DNA from: Guyanagaster necrorhizus
Taxonomy: Eukaryota > Basidiomycota > Agaricomycetes > Agaricales > Physalacriaceae
Direction: 5' to 3'
Length of the DNA: 64,000 nucleotides
Assembly: GCF_019112545.1 (NCBI RefSeq)
Contig: NW_025064882.1
Coordinates: 1,967,314-2,031,313, forward strand
Shown: positions 47,112 through 59,064 of the stretch, piece after piece
How positions within the stretch are numbered: position 1 is the stretch's first letter
Layout of the letters: each line of letters begins with the position of its first letter
The notes under the pieces: model-generated
Database searches by the model: none
What the model was told of the DNA's origin: nothing
The model's input: only the letters and a program-made list of their open reading frames with translations
Program-made: the position numbers and the translations under genes

Positions 47112-47644
47112 TGTTAAGCCCAAATTCCATGTGACTAATAACATATAATAAACTGATAGAATCTTAGACTTTGGGTTATACTGTCAGAGTTCACTGATGC
47201 ATTGTTGGCATTGTGTGATCAAGATAGTTACAAGTCACTTGAGATAAGATGGTGGAGAATAAACTTTAGCTCGAAGCTGGAGTATTATAATGAGAGCTAT
47301 GCTATTTAAATACTTGAATACTTATCATTCTAAGAATATAACTATCTAATTGTCTTTGCTGGTGCTGTGTAGCATTTTATCCAGTGTTGCTAAGATACCT
47401 ATAAAAAGTATTATTTTGCTGTTGAGCTGTTACTGCTGTTACTGCTGCACAAAGATAAGAGAGGCTTCTCTGTTATTGTGCTGTTGCATGACTTCACAGC
47501 AGTGACTAGAATCAGGGTGGTGCTGCTGACTAAGCATTCTCATGATCCTAAGTGTCAGATCTAGACACTCTGACTAAGCAGAAATAGGGGTCAATCCTGA
47601 ATAAATCAAAGAAAAAAGAAAAGAGTATAGAAAAAATCATAATA
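47112..47644 (-). repeat. Element B 3' LTR
   Basis: 533 bp; the plus-strand ends are TGTTAAGCCC.. and ..AATCATAATA, the latter a decayed form of AATTGTAACA in the partner LTR. Confidence 0.88.
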
Positions 47645-50600
47645 TTACTCCCTCCTTAAGACTATTGTTCTGATGGCTAATTTAGAGATAAGTTCTCTGG
47701 TCCATTTGCAGTATCCACAGTTCTTTCTAGTGTGCAGTGGGGATTTATCAGAGTATTCTCCCATCTATGTGCACCTTGCACATAGAGTGGCGATAGGCAC
47801 TGTAAGTTTGCAGTATACCTGGCACTACCATCCATTTGTGGCTTGCTAGTCAGAAAATATTCTGGACATTGCTCTTTGGTATATGTTCCATTTACTGTTT
47901 CAGTAGGCTCCAATGTTAAACATATCCTCTGTTGTTGGTGTTTATTGGTCTTGAAATTTAGGTCAACATATTTGCCTATGTTGATTCTGTTGTTTTGCTG
48001 TTCATAGTCATGTATGGTCTCTTCTGCATCCATATATTTCTTGTTGACCCATTGATTTGATTTGGGTCTATAACCCTTCTAGCTGACTAGATAGTCAATA
48101 GTTGTTTTCATGCCTCTATCTCATGCTTTAACTCTTTGTGTTTTGTGGTTTAGCACTTCATCGATTTTATAGTATTCCTTATCATTGATGAGTTCTGGTG
48201 GTGGGGGCAGTGGTCGCTCTTAGTTTGGAAAGGCTAGTGTGATGTATAGTGTTAATAATGTTTTGTTAAAAATATTATGTATTTTCTAAGTTGCTGGAAG
48301 TTGCAACTTGTAAGCAGAGATGCTGACTCTAGCAACAACTTTGAAGGGGTCTGTTTGTTTGTCTGCCAACTTCTGTTTTGGGTATAAGAGATGAAGATTC
48401 ATAGTATCCAGTCATACTTTGTTGTTGATTAAATATTTATGGGCCAGTCAATGATGCTTATCACATTGCTTCTTTATAGTGGTGGCAGTCTTTTCAAGAG
48501 CTATCTTTATTTCTTCATAGATTTTTACCATTGTAGTGGTAAAATCCATTAATGCTGGTGTTGTTGTGTGAATCTGTTTGCTTTGTGCAACTGGTGGATT
48601 TCATCTATAGTTGACAAAGAAGGAGGTTTTGCCTGTTGCTGAATGAATTTTATTATTGTATTGAAAGACAGCTAATGCTAGCCACTTGGTCCAATTGTCT
48701 TGTCGATAGTTGATGAAAAGACATAGGTACTTTTCAATTTCTTGATTCACCTGTTCTGTTTGGCTGTCAGTCTGAAAATAATATACCATTGAGGCATTCT
48801 GTTTGATGCTGAGAAGTCAGTACAAATCATCTAAAAATTTAGAGACAAATTATGGGCCTCTGTCTGAGATGATGACTTGAGACATGCCATACTTCGCATA
48901 TATCTCATTTTATAGGATTTTTGCCTATCCTTCTGATGTTAATTCCATTAAGCAGGTGATTGGAATGATCACTTTTGAAAAGCAATCAACAATGACAATG
49001 ATGACATTGTAACTATCATTTTCTGGGAGTCCTGTTATCATATCTACTGAGATGTGAGTCCATAGTGATGATGGTATCTTGTTCAGATGAAGAGGTGCTG
49101 CTTTGAATTGTGTTGAAGTCTTGCCTCATTGGCAAACCTTACAAGCCTTAATATATTAGGTGATATCATGGTCTATTTTAGACCACCAATACTCCTGTAA
49201 GACTAGTTCCTTTGTTTTAGTGATGCCAGAATGTCTGGCAGTCACATGATCATAACATATAGCAATAATATCACTATGAAGCCTTTGATCTCTTGGAATA
49301 TAGATCCATTCCTCATAGCAGATCAATCCTCCTTTTTTCTTCAGCCTCCACTTGTGATTGAGTGAAGGAGCAATTCTTTGATCTCACTTATAGGAATCCC
49401 TAGTGGCACTTTTGATGCATTTGTGCATCTTCTCTTCTGTGGGCATGATCATGGCATGGAAGTGTTCTAGTCATAATAATACAACCTCCTTATTGTCATC
49501 TCCTCTCTAGTCATGGTCTGCTCTGTGACTAAGGAGATTAGCCTTCTTGTTGGCTGCACCAGCTTTGTAATGCAGTATATATTTGTATTCAGATAGTTTT
49601 GTGACCTATTGAGCTTATTGGCAATTGAGTTTTTATGAGAGTCAGAAGTATTGGAGATTCTGGTGATCTGTCCAGATCTCAAAGGTCTGGACTGCTCCAA
49701 TGAGATAATGTTGCCATTCAGCCAAGGCAAGCATTATAGTGAGGAGTTCTTTGTCATATATCTTGTAGTTGTGCTTAGTAATAGTAAGCACTTTTGACAT
49801 AAAGGTGACTGGTCACCATTTGCCATCCTGTTCTTATGAAAGTACTGCCCCAATAGTGCCTTCACTGGAGTCAGCTTCCACTCTGAATTTTCCATCCTGA
49901 TTGGATATGGCTAGGATGACATCTTCAGCTAATTGGCATTTGAGATTGTCAAATGCCATCTGTTGGAAAATTCTCCAGGTCCATAGAGAATTCCCAGTCA
50001 ATTGCATCATGGGTCAGACTATTTTGCTGTAGTCCCAGATAAACTATTGGTAGAAGTTGGTGAATCCAAGGAATGATTGCAGTTTCTTCTTCTTAGTCAG
50101 TTTTGGCCACTCAGTTACTTCTGCCACCTTGACAGGGTCCATCTTAATGCTTCCTTCACTGATAATGACTCTAAAGTATTCTGTTTCTAATACCTTGAAC
50201 TCACACTTCTTAGCCTTGAGGAAGAGTTAATGCTTCCTTATTAAGGCTAGTACCTAGCATACTAGCTGTTGATGCTCCTCCTTAGTCTTGGACATAATTA
50301 AAATATTGTCCAAGTAGATTGTGACCTTTCCAGTGGCAATGAGATCTTTGAAGATGTCATTCATCATCCACTGGAATGTTGCTGGCAAATTTGTGAGTCC
50401 AAAGAATATGACTATTAGTTCAAATAATCCTTGGTTAGTTTGAAAAGCAGCCTTCCATTTGTTGCCTTCTTTGATGCACACATTATTGTATCCCTACTGA
50501 ACATCCAGTTTGGTGTAGTACTTGGCATCTCAGAGTTTGTTCATCAATTCTGAAATTAACAGAAATGAGTAACAATTTTTGATCATCATTTCATTGAGCT

Positions 50601-50860
50601 TCCAATAATCCTATACTGGTTGGAGTTTGCCATCCTTCTTTTTGACAAAGAAGAAGGGAGACACCATTGGTGACTTTGATAGCTGAATCCTTTTACTGGA
50701 TAAGTTCTCTTTGAGGAATTTATTCAACTCCTGTTGTTCATTGCCACTAAGTGGATAGATCTTGCAATCCAGGTTGGTGTTGGCATTGGAAATTAGTTTG
50801 ATGGCATAGTTCTAAGACTTTAGATTGGGTAATTCATCGAAACTTTCCTTTTCGAATAAG
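47645..50860 (-). pseudogene. Element B pol: reverse transcriptase, RNase H, integrase, chromodomain (degenerate)
   Basis: On the minus strand: RT around 50860-50100, with FQWMMNDIFKDLI and the active-site block YLDNIL, where the second catalytic Asp of YLDDIL has become Asn; then RNase H; then the integrase zinc-binding and core regions, with YFQTDSQTEQVNQEIEKYL at about 48789-48730. A chromodomain lies at about 48210-48000 (EYYKIDEVLNHK.. DYLVS*KGYRPKSNQWV). Chromodomains at this place steer chromoviruses to methylated-H3K9 chromatin. Numerous stops and shifts break the frame. Confidence 0.85.
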
Positions 50861-50877
50861 TCCTAGTAGTCCTGTGC

Positions 50878-51460
50878 CTACTCAAGTACTATTTCTTCAA
50901 ATATCTTATCCTTCTTTCCTGCATTGGCCTTCACAGCTAGATTATTAGCATGGTGAATGGCTTGAATGCGAATAGCCCATTGTAGATTGATAGTGAGAAT
51001 CATCTCACCATCCTCCATTTCTTTGTCCCACTGGTCCTTAGAGTCTTCATCCAGTAGTTTAAATGGAATCTTCTGACAATGACATTGCACAAAAATGATA
51101 CAGCCAGTCTTCCAGTTGGTTAGCAGATTATGCTGAATCAGCCAATCATGACCAAGAAACATCTCCTTGGTTCCTAAGTCAGTTACTGCCAAGTTGATGC
51201 ATTCTGAATGATCCCCAATAGTGAGCCGTAGCTCTATATATTCGGTAATTGAACCAGCTTGATTCTTTGTTCTATCTGCATTATAGATGGAAATTGGGGC
51301 TGCAGTGGCCTGAGTAGAGAGTTTGTGCTTGGTGATAAAAGCATGGTTGATTGAGCTCTCTGTGCAGCCACTGTCAATCAAGGCTGTGATTGCATAGGTA
51401 GATCAAGATGTTAATGTCTTGATCTGGGCCTTAGTTATCAAGTCTTGTCCTCCAGTTTTA
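50878..51460 (-). pseudogene. Element B aspartic protease (degenerate)
   Basis: The longest piece (51381-50878) begins MIDSGCTESSINHAF, the D-S/T-G catalytic motif of retropepsins, and continues to FLGHDWLIQHN. It matches element D at 62569-63006 position by position. Confidence 0.8.
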
Positions 51461-52019
51461 GATCATTGAATGAATTTTTGCAGTCCATATAACTCATTGA
51501 GCCATTCCAAGGCTTGATTTCATTTGGCTGTTGGCATTCTAGTGATCATGTCATCAATCACCTCCTTGATTTGGGTCTTGTGTATTCAATTCTTGAGGAT
51601 GGTCTTTGCTACTGCTTCATTCTTCACATCTTTGATAGCTTGCCAAGTCTATTTGGTATTGAATAGTTTTAGCCAGCCAATGAGGCCCTCTGCTTTTGTT
51701 TGGCCCATAGACAGTTGAGTCTGTTTCAATTTATTAGTTTGACAAGTTTTGGGTGATGACTCATCTTTTTGGGAGCTCTCTGTCTCTGTTCAGCCATATG
51801 TCAGCAGTTAAGTTCTTGGTTTTGATTCCTGAGGTGATTTCAATAGATGAATGGTACTGTCAGGTATATTTGAATGTATGCATAATTTAGACATAGGGAA
51901 TAGTATTACTACAGAAATAAAGTCAGTCCATTCAATGGCTGAGGATAACAGTTCACTCTTTGAAAATTTAGCTGAGGCAGTGGAATCATTCACTGCTTGG
52001 CCTAGTCTTTTACCTTCTT

Positions 52020-55000
52020 AGGCTTATTGTTCTATCCAAGGTCTTTATCTTTCTTCATCAGCTCAGTGATCTGCACTTGTATGTCTTCTCAGGTGCATTT
52101 ATTCTTCTTCTGAAGACAGTTTCATACCATGTGGCTCTTCTAACCACAATTGAAACATTTTCCCCCCTTCTTGAGGTGATCTATGTCCATTGGTTGATCC
52201 ATTCCAGTATATATTATGCCCATACCAGTTTTCTTCTCACTGAATGAGGAAGTTAGAGCCAAGCCACTAGGTTTAGTGGATGTGGTCATGTTGGAGATGG
52301 AGGATTTCATACCCTGTCTCTGATGTTTCTGTCCACTCTATGATAGGGTGGAGGACTCTGCCTTCTGTTGCTGCCACTCTTGATACATCATAATGATCCA
52401 TGCCTTCCATTCATCATATCTGACTGGAATATCATAGCCAATATTAGAGATGATCTTGAGATAAGCAGCCAGGGCCCCCATTTTCATGTATTTGACCATC
52501 CTGCCAGTATCAGCTGTGTCATCCTGGACTCCTGCCAGCTTACTGAGTCATTTCAATTCATTAAAGTAGTCAATAGCTGGTTTATCTCCTATCTTAAAAT
52601 CCTTCATCTTCTGTTTGTGGACTTTTTATACTGCAGAATCAGTGAACTTGTTGTTGATCATCTGTTTGAAGACCAGCCATGAAGGGTATCAATGATGGGA
52701 CCTAGTGGTAGACTAAAACATGGGAGAAATAAGAACCCATCATGTTTTGGTCTTATCCACCATGTGGGTCACTGCAAATATTACTTTGTATATGTTGGTG
52801 AGAAAGTATGAGGTGAATACTTGGAAATACTGATCACAGTTGATTAGAAAATGATCAATATCATCAGATGCTCCTTAGAAGAGATAGGGTTCAGATGCAA
52901 GAATTAGTTTGACCTGAAGAATTTGAGTGCCTATATTGAGAGCAGGCATGGGGTTTAGGAGCCTGCCAGGGGACAGTCCTGCCCAGCCACTCAGGAGTTC
53001 TAAGAATGAGTGAAGAGAGCTATCATTGGCAATAGGGCTTCCTGGTGGTGGTGCTTCCTTTCACATGATCTGCCTATTTTTGATGATTCAGTCTTGAGCG
53101 ATTGCCATAAGATCATCTTTTGTGAAAATGGGTTCCTCAGGTAATTTTTCCCTACTGCTCTCAGCTTTGTCTGGTAGCAGTTATCCATCAAATGGTTTCC
53201 AAACTGGTAGCTGCCACAGGTTTAGGTAGTGGCTGCTCAGTGGGGGTCAGCTCCTGGCAAGCCAAGATGCTGTGCTTCAGATGGCCAAGGTGGTAAACAA
53301 ATATCTTGATGACATTGTTCAGATTGAGGGTGTTATATTAGCTGGCTTACTCAGCATAACACTCAGTGTCCAAGGTCTTAGCATGATGCCATACTTAGGC
53401 CTGTATGGCAGTAATGCTTGCATTTGATGTCCTAAATATCTTTTATTATAAATAAAAATAGCCTGCTCAGTGGCTGCATATTGCAAAATCTCCACACACT
53501 TGATATGATTGGCAGCGATGTACCTTTATCCTATGGGTGACACCAACTAAGTGTCATCCATTCATAATTTAGTGGTACTATCCTGGTATATCTCTATAAA
53601 ATCCTTCTGGTGTGCCTCCCTTGCTAATTTCTTCTGCTTCTCCTCATGTGTTTGTATGTTCCATGAGCTGACTCAGTCAGTTAGAGGATCCTTGGCTTTC
53701 TCATTATGATCCTCCTCCCCCTCATTATCTGCATCTCTGCTAGTGGTCTCACTGTCTGCATCCCTCTTGAGGAGGAAACTGTTGCATAGGTCATAGACCT
53801 CTGGAATGGCCATGCTGGGGCTGCATGCTGGATCTGATGTCATTGGATCTGAGTTGAGGAGTAGGCTGCTGCTCAGGCTGCCTCTGTTGCTTCTTGGCTT
53901 CTGCTCACACTGCTGCTGCCACTATTGCTCTGTAATACTGATGGAAGTTTCTGTAAAACTGTGAGTTGAGAAAAAGAGTGGCAAAGTTTCCATCGAGGAA
54001 CCTCTGAATGTCACCTGTAGCATCAATGCTCTCATCATCTCTCCCAACAATTCCTTGGTCTGTTGATATTTCATCTCTTCAAATGGAAATATCATCAGTT
54101 TTTGCAATAGTATCAGTCCTATAAGATAGTGGATAGTCATTATCAAGATTGAGTGATGCTCTCTGGTGAACCTCATCTGTGTGGATGACTCCTTTGGTGG
54201 GTCCTGTCCAAGGATCAAGCTCAGCAGTAGGAGTGGTAGATTTCTGGAATGGAGAGTTAGATATACTGTTGGTGGTTCCAATGAGTGTACTGGTCCTACT
54301 GTCCTCAGTGTTCCTTCTTCACTCTTCTGCTGCTCATGCTCAGAGATACTGCTCAAAGAGGGCATTCTCCCTTGTGATCTCATTGTCAATTCATGCCTGC
54401 TCCTGGAGGTACTCAGAAACATTACTGAGACATCAAACTTGCTCCTCTCAGGAGAGGACCAGGTTAATGGGACTGGCTTGTTGTGCTGTTCTTGGTATCT
54501 CTCATATGCTTTCTGTTCAGTCAGTATCACTGCTAACTGCATAGTGCTCCAACTAGTCAGCTTCTCTAGTAGTGGCTTGCCAATACTGGCACTCATTGCT
54601 GTCATCATTAAAATAGAGGTCATTATTGACCTCTGCTCTATAGTCAGTGCTTCTGCTTTGTACTGATGTAGTGTGTTAGGATCTAAAGCCCTTGGTATTT
54701 TTGGTTCCTTGAGCCACCTATGTGGTATCAAAGGAGTCTCTAGCATAATGGCCAATGTCTCCTCCAGGAATGGAGGTTGCTGTCCTTATTGCTGTGATAC
54801 TGTGCTTGAGAGATGAGATAGAGGTGTCAAGTCTGAGTCATTGAAACCCTGTAGCCCAAGGGTTTCCAGCATCTCAGATGACTGCTGATGGGGGTTGTGA
54901 AGGGTATGTGTGATATATGTGCTGCTGCTGCTGCTCCTCTTTCCTAGAATGCTCTTCAGCTGAGCTTCCAGAGATAGCTTCAGATGTGGCTTCTTCCTCA

Positions 55001-55160
55001 GGTCAGAAGGACTGTTGGATTGTTGAGAGTTGGGCAGAGGCAGGGATGTCATGGAGAGGGAGGTCTGGCATGACATTGTGGAGAATGGTTTGGATACATT
55101 AAAATTCCTGATAATAATGGATAGCCTAAGCAGTGATTGATTGGCATCTATGACACAGCT
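52020..55160 (-). pseudogene. Element B gag (degenerate)
   Basis: Two long minus-strand frames (55076-54786 and 54755-53922) follow element D's frame from 59257 to 60310, for example ETLGLQGFNDSDLTP against ETLGLQSFNEPDLTP. A decayed zinc knuckle (KCFNCG*KSHMV*NC) is at about 52200-52130. The normal gag ATG has changed (ATGGACGCC to ATAGATGCC). Confidence 0.8.
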
Positions 55161-55263
55161 ATATGATCACCAATAAACCAATCAAGGTTTCTATGATAGA
55201 AGCCAAGAGTTCAAAGAACTCATGAGTGAAGTTTGGGTCAGAGAGATTAAGTGCAGAGGGCAT
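55126..55263 (-). CDS. Leader small ORF of element B, 45 codons, one hydrophobic helix, one internal stop
   Basis: From ATG 55263 down to TAG 55128-55126. It reads MPSALNLSDPNFTHEFFELL, then ASIIETLIGLLVII, then TAG where D and E have CAG, then LCHRCQSITA and a stop. The internal CAG to TAG change shows decay of this copy. Confidence 0.45.
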
Positions 55264-55319
55264 TCAGTTTCTCAGCATAATTGGGCTTGAGAAAGAGAAG
55301 CTAAAAGCTTCAAGCTAAT

Positions 55320-55852
55320 TATTAAGCTCAAATTCCATGTGACTAATAACATATGATAAACTGACAGAACCTTGCACTTTGGATTATACTATCAGAGTTC
55401 ACTGATGTGTTGTTAGCATTGTATGATCAAGGTGGTTACAAGTCACTCGAAACAAGATGGTGGAGAATAAACTTTAGCTCGAAGCTGAAGTATTATAGTG
55501 AGAGCTATGCTACTTAAATACTTGAATACTTATCATTCTAAGAATGTAACTACCTAATTATCTTTGCTGGTGCTGTATAGCATTTTGTCCAGTGTTGCTA
55601 AGATATCTACAAAAAGTATTATTTTGCTGTTGAGCTGTTACTACTGTTACTGCTGCATAAAAATAAGAGAGACTTCTCTGTCATTGTGCTGTTGTATGAC
55701 TTCACAGCAGTGACCAGAATCAGGATGGTGCTGCTGACTAAGCATTCTCACAATCCCAAGCACCAGGTCTAGGCACTCTGACTAAGCAGAAATAGGGGTC
55801 AATTCTGAATAAATCAAAGAAAAAAGAAAGGAATATAGGAAAAATTGTAACA
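55320..55852 (-). repeat. Element B 5' LTR
   Basis: 533 bp; the plus-strand ends are TATTAAGCTC.. and ..AATTGTAACA. Nearly the same sequence as 47112-47644. Confidence 0.88.
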
Positions 55853-55857
55853 CATCC
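55853..55857. repeat. Target-site duplication, right copy (CATCC)
   Basis: Directly after the TAACA end of element B, matching 47107-47111. Confidence 0.85.
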
Positions 55858-57843
55858 TCTTCCTCAATGATGACTTTTACTCAGACTTTCACCAATATAG
55901 CCAAGCAGTAGAGGAGAGCAGAATGCAAACAGGAAACTATAGAGTCAGGACTTTCTGATCTCAGTGGCAGCCTGCTCCTGAAACCTTCAGAGGAATCAGT
56001 ACTGGAACTGATGGAGAGTTCTCTAGCAACTCTCAAGGCTTCTGAGCTACTCAGTTATGACCTGCCTGCTGATTACCTTAAGGAGAGTAAGAAGGATGAT
56101 GGGAGTAGCAAGGCTGAGGAGGATGATGAGGAGGAAGAGAATCTTCCCACTAATCTATGGGCCAAATATAAGGATACAGATGAGAAAGCATTGGAAGAAG
56201 AGATACAGAGGATCCAGATGAAGAAGTTTGAAAGGTTATACTGGGAGGAGATAGCAGCACTATAGAAGGATGCCAGCTGGTATATGACTCTCTTAGGACA
56301 AAGGTATAGGAAGGCAGATGATGATGAGAAGAGATATTTAGTGCAATATACAGCTACTGACAAGGCCATTTACTTTTATAACAGAGACCACTCTGAGAAT
56401 CCACTAAAAGCACTACTGCCCTACAAGTACAAAATCAAACTGATGCCAAACACCCTGGTAAGACCATCACTGTGAGCCATATACATGGCCTCATTCATAC
56501 AAACTGCTAGCATCTGCTATGCTTGATCTGAGTTCTCAGACCAAAGTGCTATATATCAGCCAACCTGATCAAAGCCTCAGAAACTATTATAGCTGGTCAG
56601 ATTTTGAAACCTCTGGACATGCTAAGGAAGCTGACTTCTTAGCAGGTAACTATTGCCAGATGAAGCCAAAGGAAGTGGAGGAGAGAAGAAGCTGATCTGG
56701 GATGATCCCAAGGCTGTCAAGTTAGGCTTTATGGTAAGAAATAGGATCATCATACAAAAGAGAGTAGGACCACAAGAGAGTCCTGTCACTAATAACAGAT
56801 TTCTACACTTACTCTCCAGACCCCTCACAGAATAGCATTGACTCCTGTTTGATGAGTATCTCAATCCCATAGAAGCTCTATCTCAGAACACTGATGCTGC
56901 AGTGTAAACCTGACCTTCTTTGCATGCTCCATCTCTTTAAAGGTATCTCAGATGACATTGACTATTTTCTCATTAACTGTGAACAGTATTTTGAAGTTTA
57001 TACTGTCTATCTTAGATCAGACATGAACAAGATAGTATTTGTGGCCTCATACTTCAAAAGCAAAGCCAAGCGATGATGGACTTTGATTGTGAAGACAGAC
57101 AGATAATTGAATATATGAAGCTAGGAGTGCTACAGTCCTATATCAAGACAGTCTCCAATGTTAGCATAAATATCCTCAAAGAATGTGATGTGTGAAAGGA
57201 CTGTATTATAGAGATGAATAAGGAGAGACTGTGGCATAAGACAGTAAGCACAGGAATAACAATGAAGACAAAGAAGCCAGACATGAATGAAAGACTAAGT
57301 GGTGGATCAGGAGCAGCAAAGCCTATTATATCATTAGGCCCTTCCTATACCACACAGAAGACAGGTATCAGAATGATATACACTAGCAGTAGCAAACCAA
57401 TAGATATTGACTGTCTTAAAAAAGAAGACAAGTGTTTTAACTGTAGCTAAAAGGGTCACATGTCTAGAAACTCCCAAAGAAGAAGCACACATGAGAAGAT
57501 ATCAGAGCACAGATAGCTGAGTTACAGAAGGAGGTGGATGAGCTTGAGGACTCTGGGTCAGACTCTAGGGTTGAGGAGATAAAAGATGGAGCTGATGAGT
57601 GAGTGATTCCACTTGGTCAGCCAAGACTTCATGGTGTGTTACTAGTAGCTGCAGATCAGACTCATATGCTCTCTGTAGATAGAAATATTTACATGCATTT
57701 GAATATTCTCAGAGTTATCTCTGCTATACAACCACCTAAAGAATTACTGAAACAGACTCAACCACCCAAGGGCCAAACAGAGAGAGAGACCCTTACTGGA
57801 TGGCTCAAGCTCTTTGACATCAAATGGACTTGGTGAGCTATAT
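55858..57843 (+). pseudogene. Element C gag, second part with zinc knuckle (degenerate)
   Basis: Resumes the gag of element C after B. Recognisable blocks: ISDDIDYFLINCEQYFEVYTVY (about 56943-57008; D has SDDIDCFLLDCDQYFQVFTLY) and the knuckle DCLKKEDKCFNCS*KGHMS (about 57400-57465), then ILRVISAIQPPKE. Stops are frequent. Confidence 0.75.
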
Positions 57844-58315
57844 TGTTATGATTTTTCCTTCTTTTTATCTTTTATTTGAGGGATTGACCCCTATCTTTGC
57901 TTAGTCAAGGCATCTAGACCAGTGTTTAGAACTGTGGGACTGAAGCTTAGTCAGCACAACATGCCCAGTTGGTTATTGTCCTTTGATATAACAGTAACCA
58001 CTCAACAACAGACAATACCCTTTTGTAGGTAGCTTAACAATACTGGACAAAATGCTCTATAATGCCAAGATGCACAATTAAGTAGTTATATCTATAGAAC
58101 AGATAATGACTAATATATAAGTAGCATAGCTCTTGCTGTAGTATCCTCAGCTTCAAGCTAAAGTTTATTCTTCTACCATCTTATCTTGAGCTAATTGTAA
58201 GACTTTGTAATATATAGACAAATAGATATATATAGTAGACTCTGATGTGACTGCTTGAATGTGAAGCAGCATCAGTTTATTATATGTTTCAGTCACATGT
58301 TATTTGAGCTTAATA
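57844..58315 (+). repeat. Element E 5' LTR
   Basis: 472 bp from TGTTATGATTTTTCC to ..GAGCTTAATA, a decayed TAACA end. Confidence 0.8.
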
Positions 58316-58371
58316 ATTAGCTTGAAGCTTCTAGCTTCTCTTTCTCAAGCCTAATTGTGCTGAGAAATCAA

Positions 58372-58482
58372 ATGTCCCCTGCACTTAATCCTTCTGACCC
58401 AAACTTTACCTATGAGTTCTTTAAACTCCTCACTTCTATCATTAGAATATTGATAGGATTATTGGTGATCATACAGCTGTAC
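58372..58482 (+). CDS. Leader small ORF of element E, truncated by insertion of D
   Basis: Starts MSPALNPSDPNFTYEFFKLL, then the hydrophobic LTSIIRILIGLLVIIQL, and is cut after 37 codons by the LTR at 58483. No internal stop up to that point. Confidence 0.45.
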
Positions 58483-59008
58483 TGTTACAATTTTTCCTAT
58501 TTTTTTTTCTTTTTCCTCGGAAATGACCCCTATCTTGCTTAGTCAGGGCACTCAGGCCAGTGCTTAGGACCATGGGAATGCTTAGCTCAGCAACCCAGTC
58601 AGTCACTCTCCTATCTCGCTGCTGTATGCTGTGAAGAGAGAGACAATACTCCTTTTGTCCTCCAACTGTGGTGCAGCAGTAACAGCATAACAGCAAGATA
58701 ATAGCTTTTGTGGAGAGCTTGGTAACCGCAGCAGTAACAGCTCTGCAAGAGACAACAGCTTGTTGTGAACATTTATTTATAGTATGATAACAGAACAGTA
58801 TTTAAGTAGCTTAGTTCTCGCTGTAACACTCCAGTCTCGAACTAAAGTTTATCTTCACCAAACTACTCTCGAGCTCTTACTACTTGCAAAGCCTTGACCC
58901 ACAACAACAACATTAGCATTTGGTGAACTCTGATAGTCTAACCCAAAGTGCGAGGTTCTATCAGTTTATCATCACATGTTAATAGTCACGTGGGGTTTGA
59001 GTCTAACA
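58483..59008 (+). repeat. Element D 5' LTR
   Basis: 526 bp from TGTTACAATTTTTCC to ..GAGTCTAACA. A TATTTAAGTAG box at about 58799 is a plausible promoter element, followed by CTCGCTGTAACACTCC. CpG is retained. Confidence 0.88.
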
Positions 59009-59064
59009 ATTAGTTCAAGACTTCTCACTTTCTTTTCTCAAGCCTATTTGTGCTGAGAAACTGA

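Larger units (their letters stand above)
47112..55852 (-). mobile_element. Element B: complete Ty3/Gypsy chromovirus, minus strand
   Basis: 8,741 bp with two LTRs of equal length (533 bp) and a 5-bp duplication CATCC. Reading the minus strand: 5' LTR (55852-55320), leader small ORF, gag with CCHC knuckle, aspartic protease, reverse transcriptase, RNase H, integrase with core, and a C-terminal chromodomain. A polypurine tract, AAGGAGGGAGTAA, lies just inside the 3' LTR (about 47658-47645). It is inserted in the gag of element C in the opposite direction. Many stop codons and almost no CpG mean it is dead. Confidence 0.92.
45399..57843 (+). mobile_element. Element C: old Gypsy element, interrupted by B and E
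   Basis: It starts with a 460-bp LTR inserted in the gag of A without a polypurine tract in front, so this is a 5' end. Behind it come the leader small ORF, a broken gag (about 46086-47111), then element B, then gag again (55858-57843) including a CCHC knuckle. Its sequence stops at 57843, inside what corresponds to the early pol leader of element D (LTGWLKLFDIKWTW), where the LTR of element E begins. Its pol is not in this window. CpG is nearly absent. Confidence 0.85.
57844..58482 (+). mobile_element. Element E: 5' LTR and leader only, cut by element D
   Basis: LTR (57844-58315) followed by the family's typical leader (ATTAGCTTGAAGCTTC..) and a small ORF, broken at 58482 by the LTR of D. 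No polypurine tract precedes the LTR, so it is a 5' end inserted in C, not the 3' LTR of C. The rest of E must lie beyond D, outside the window. Confidence 0.75.

Noticed and set aside
45399..58315. LTRs at 45399 and 57844 as the two ends of one element
   Set aside because: The second LTR is followed by a fresh leader and small ORF and is not preceded by a polypurine tract, so it is the 5' LTR of a separate insertion.
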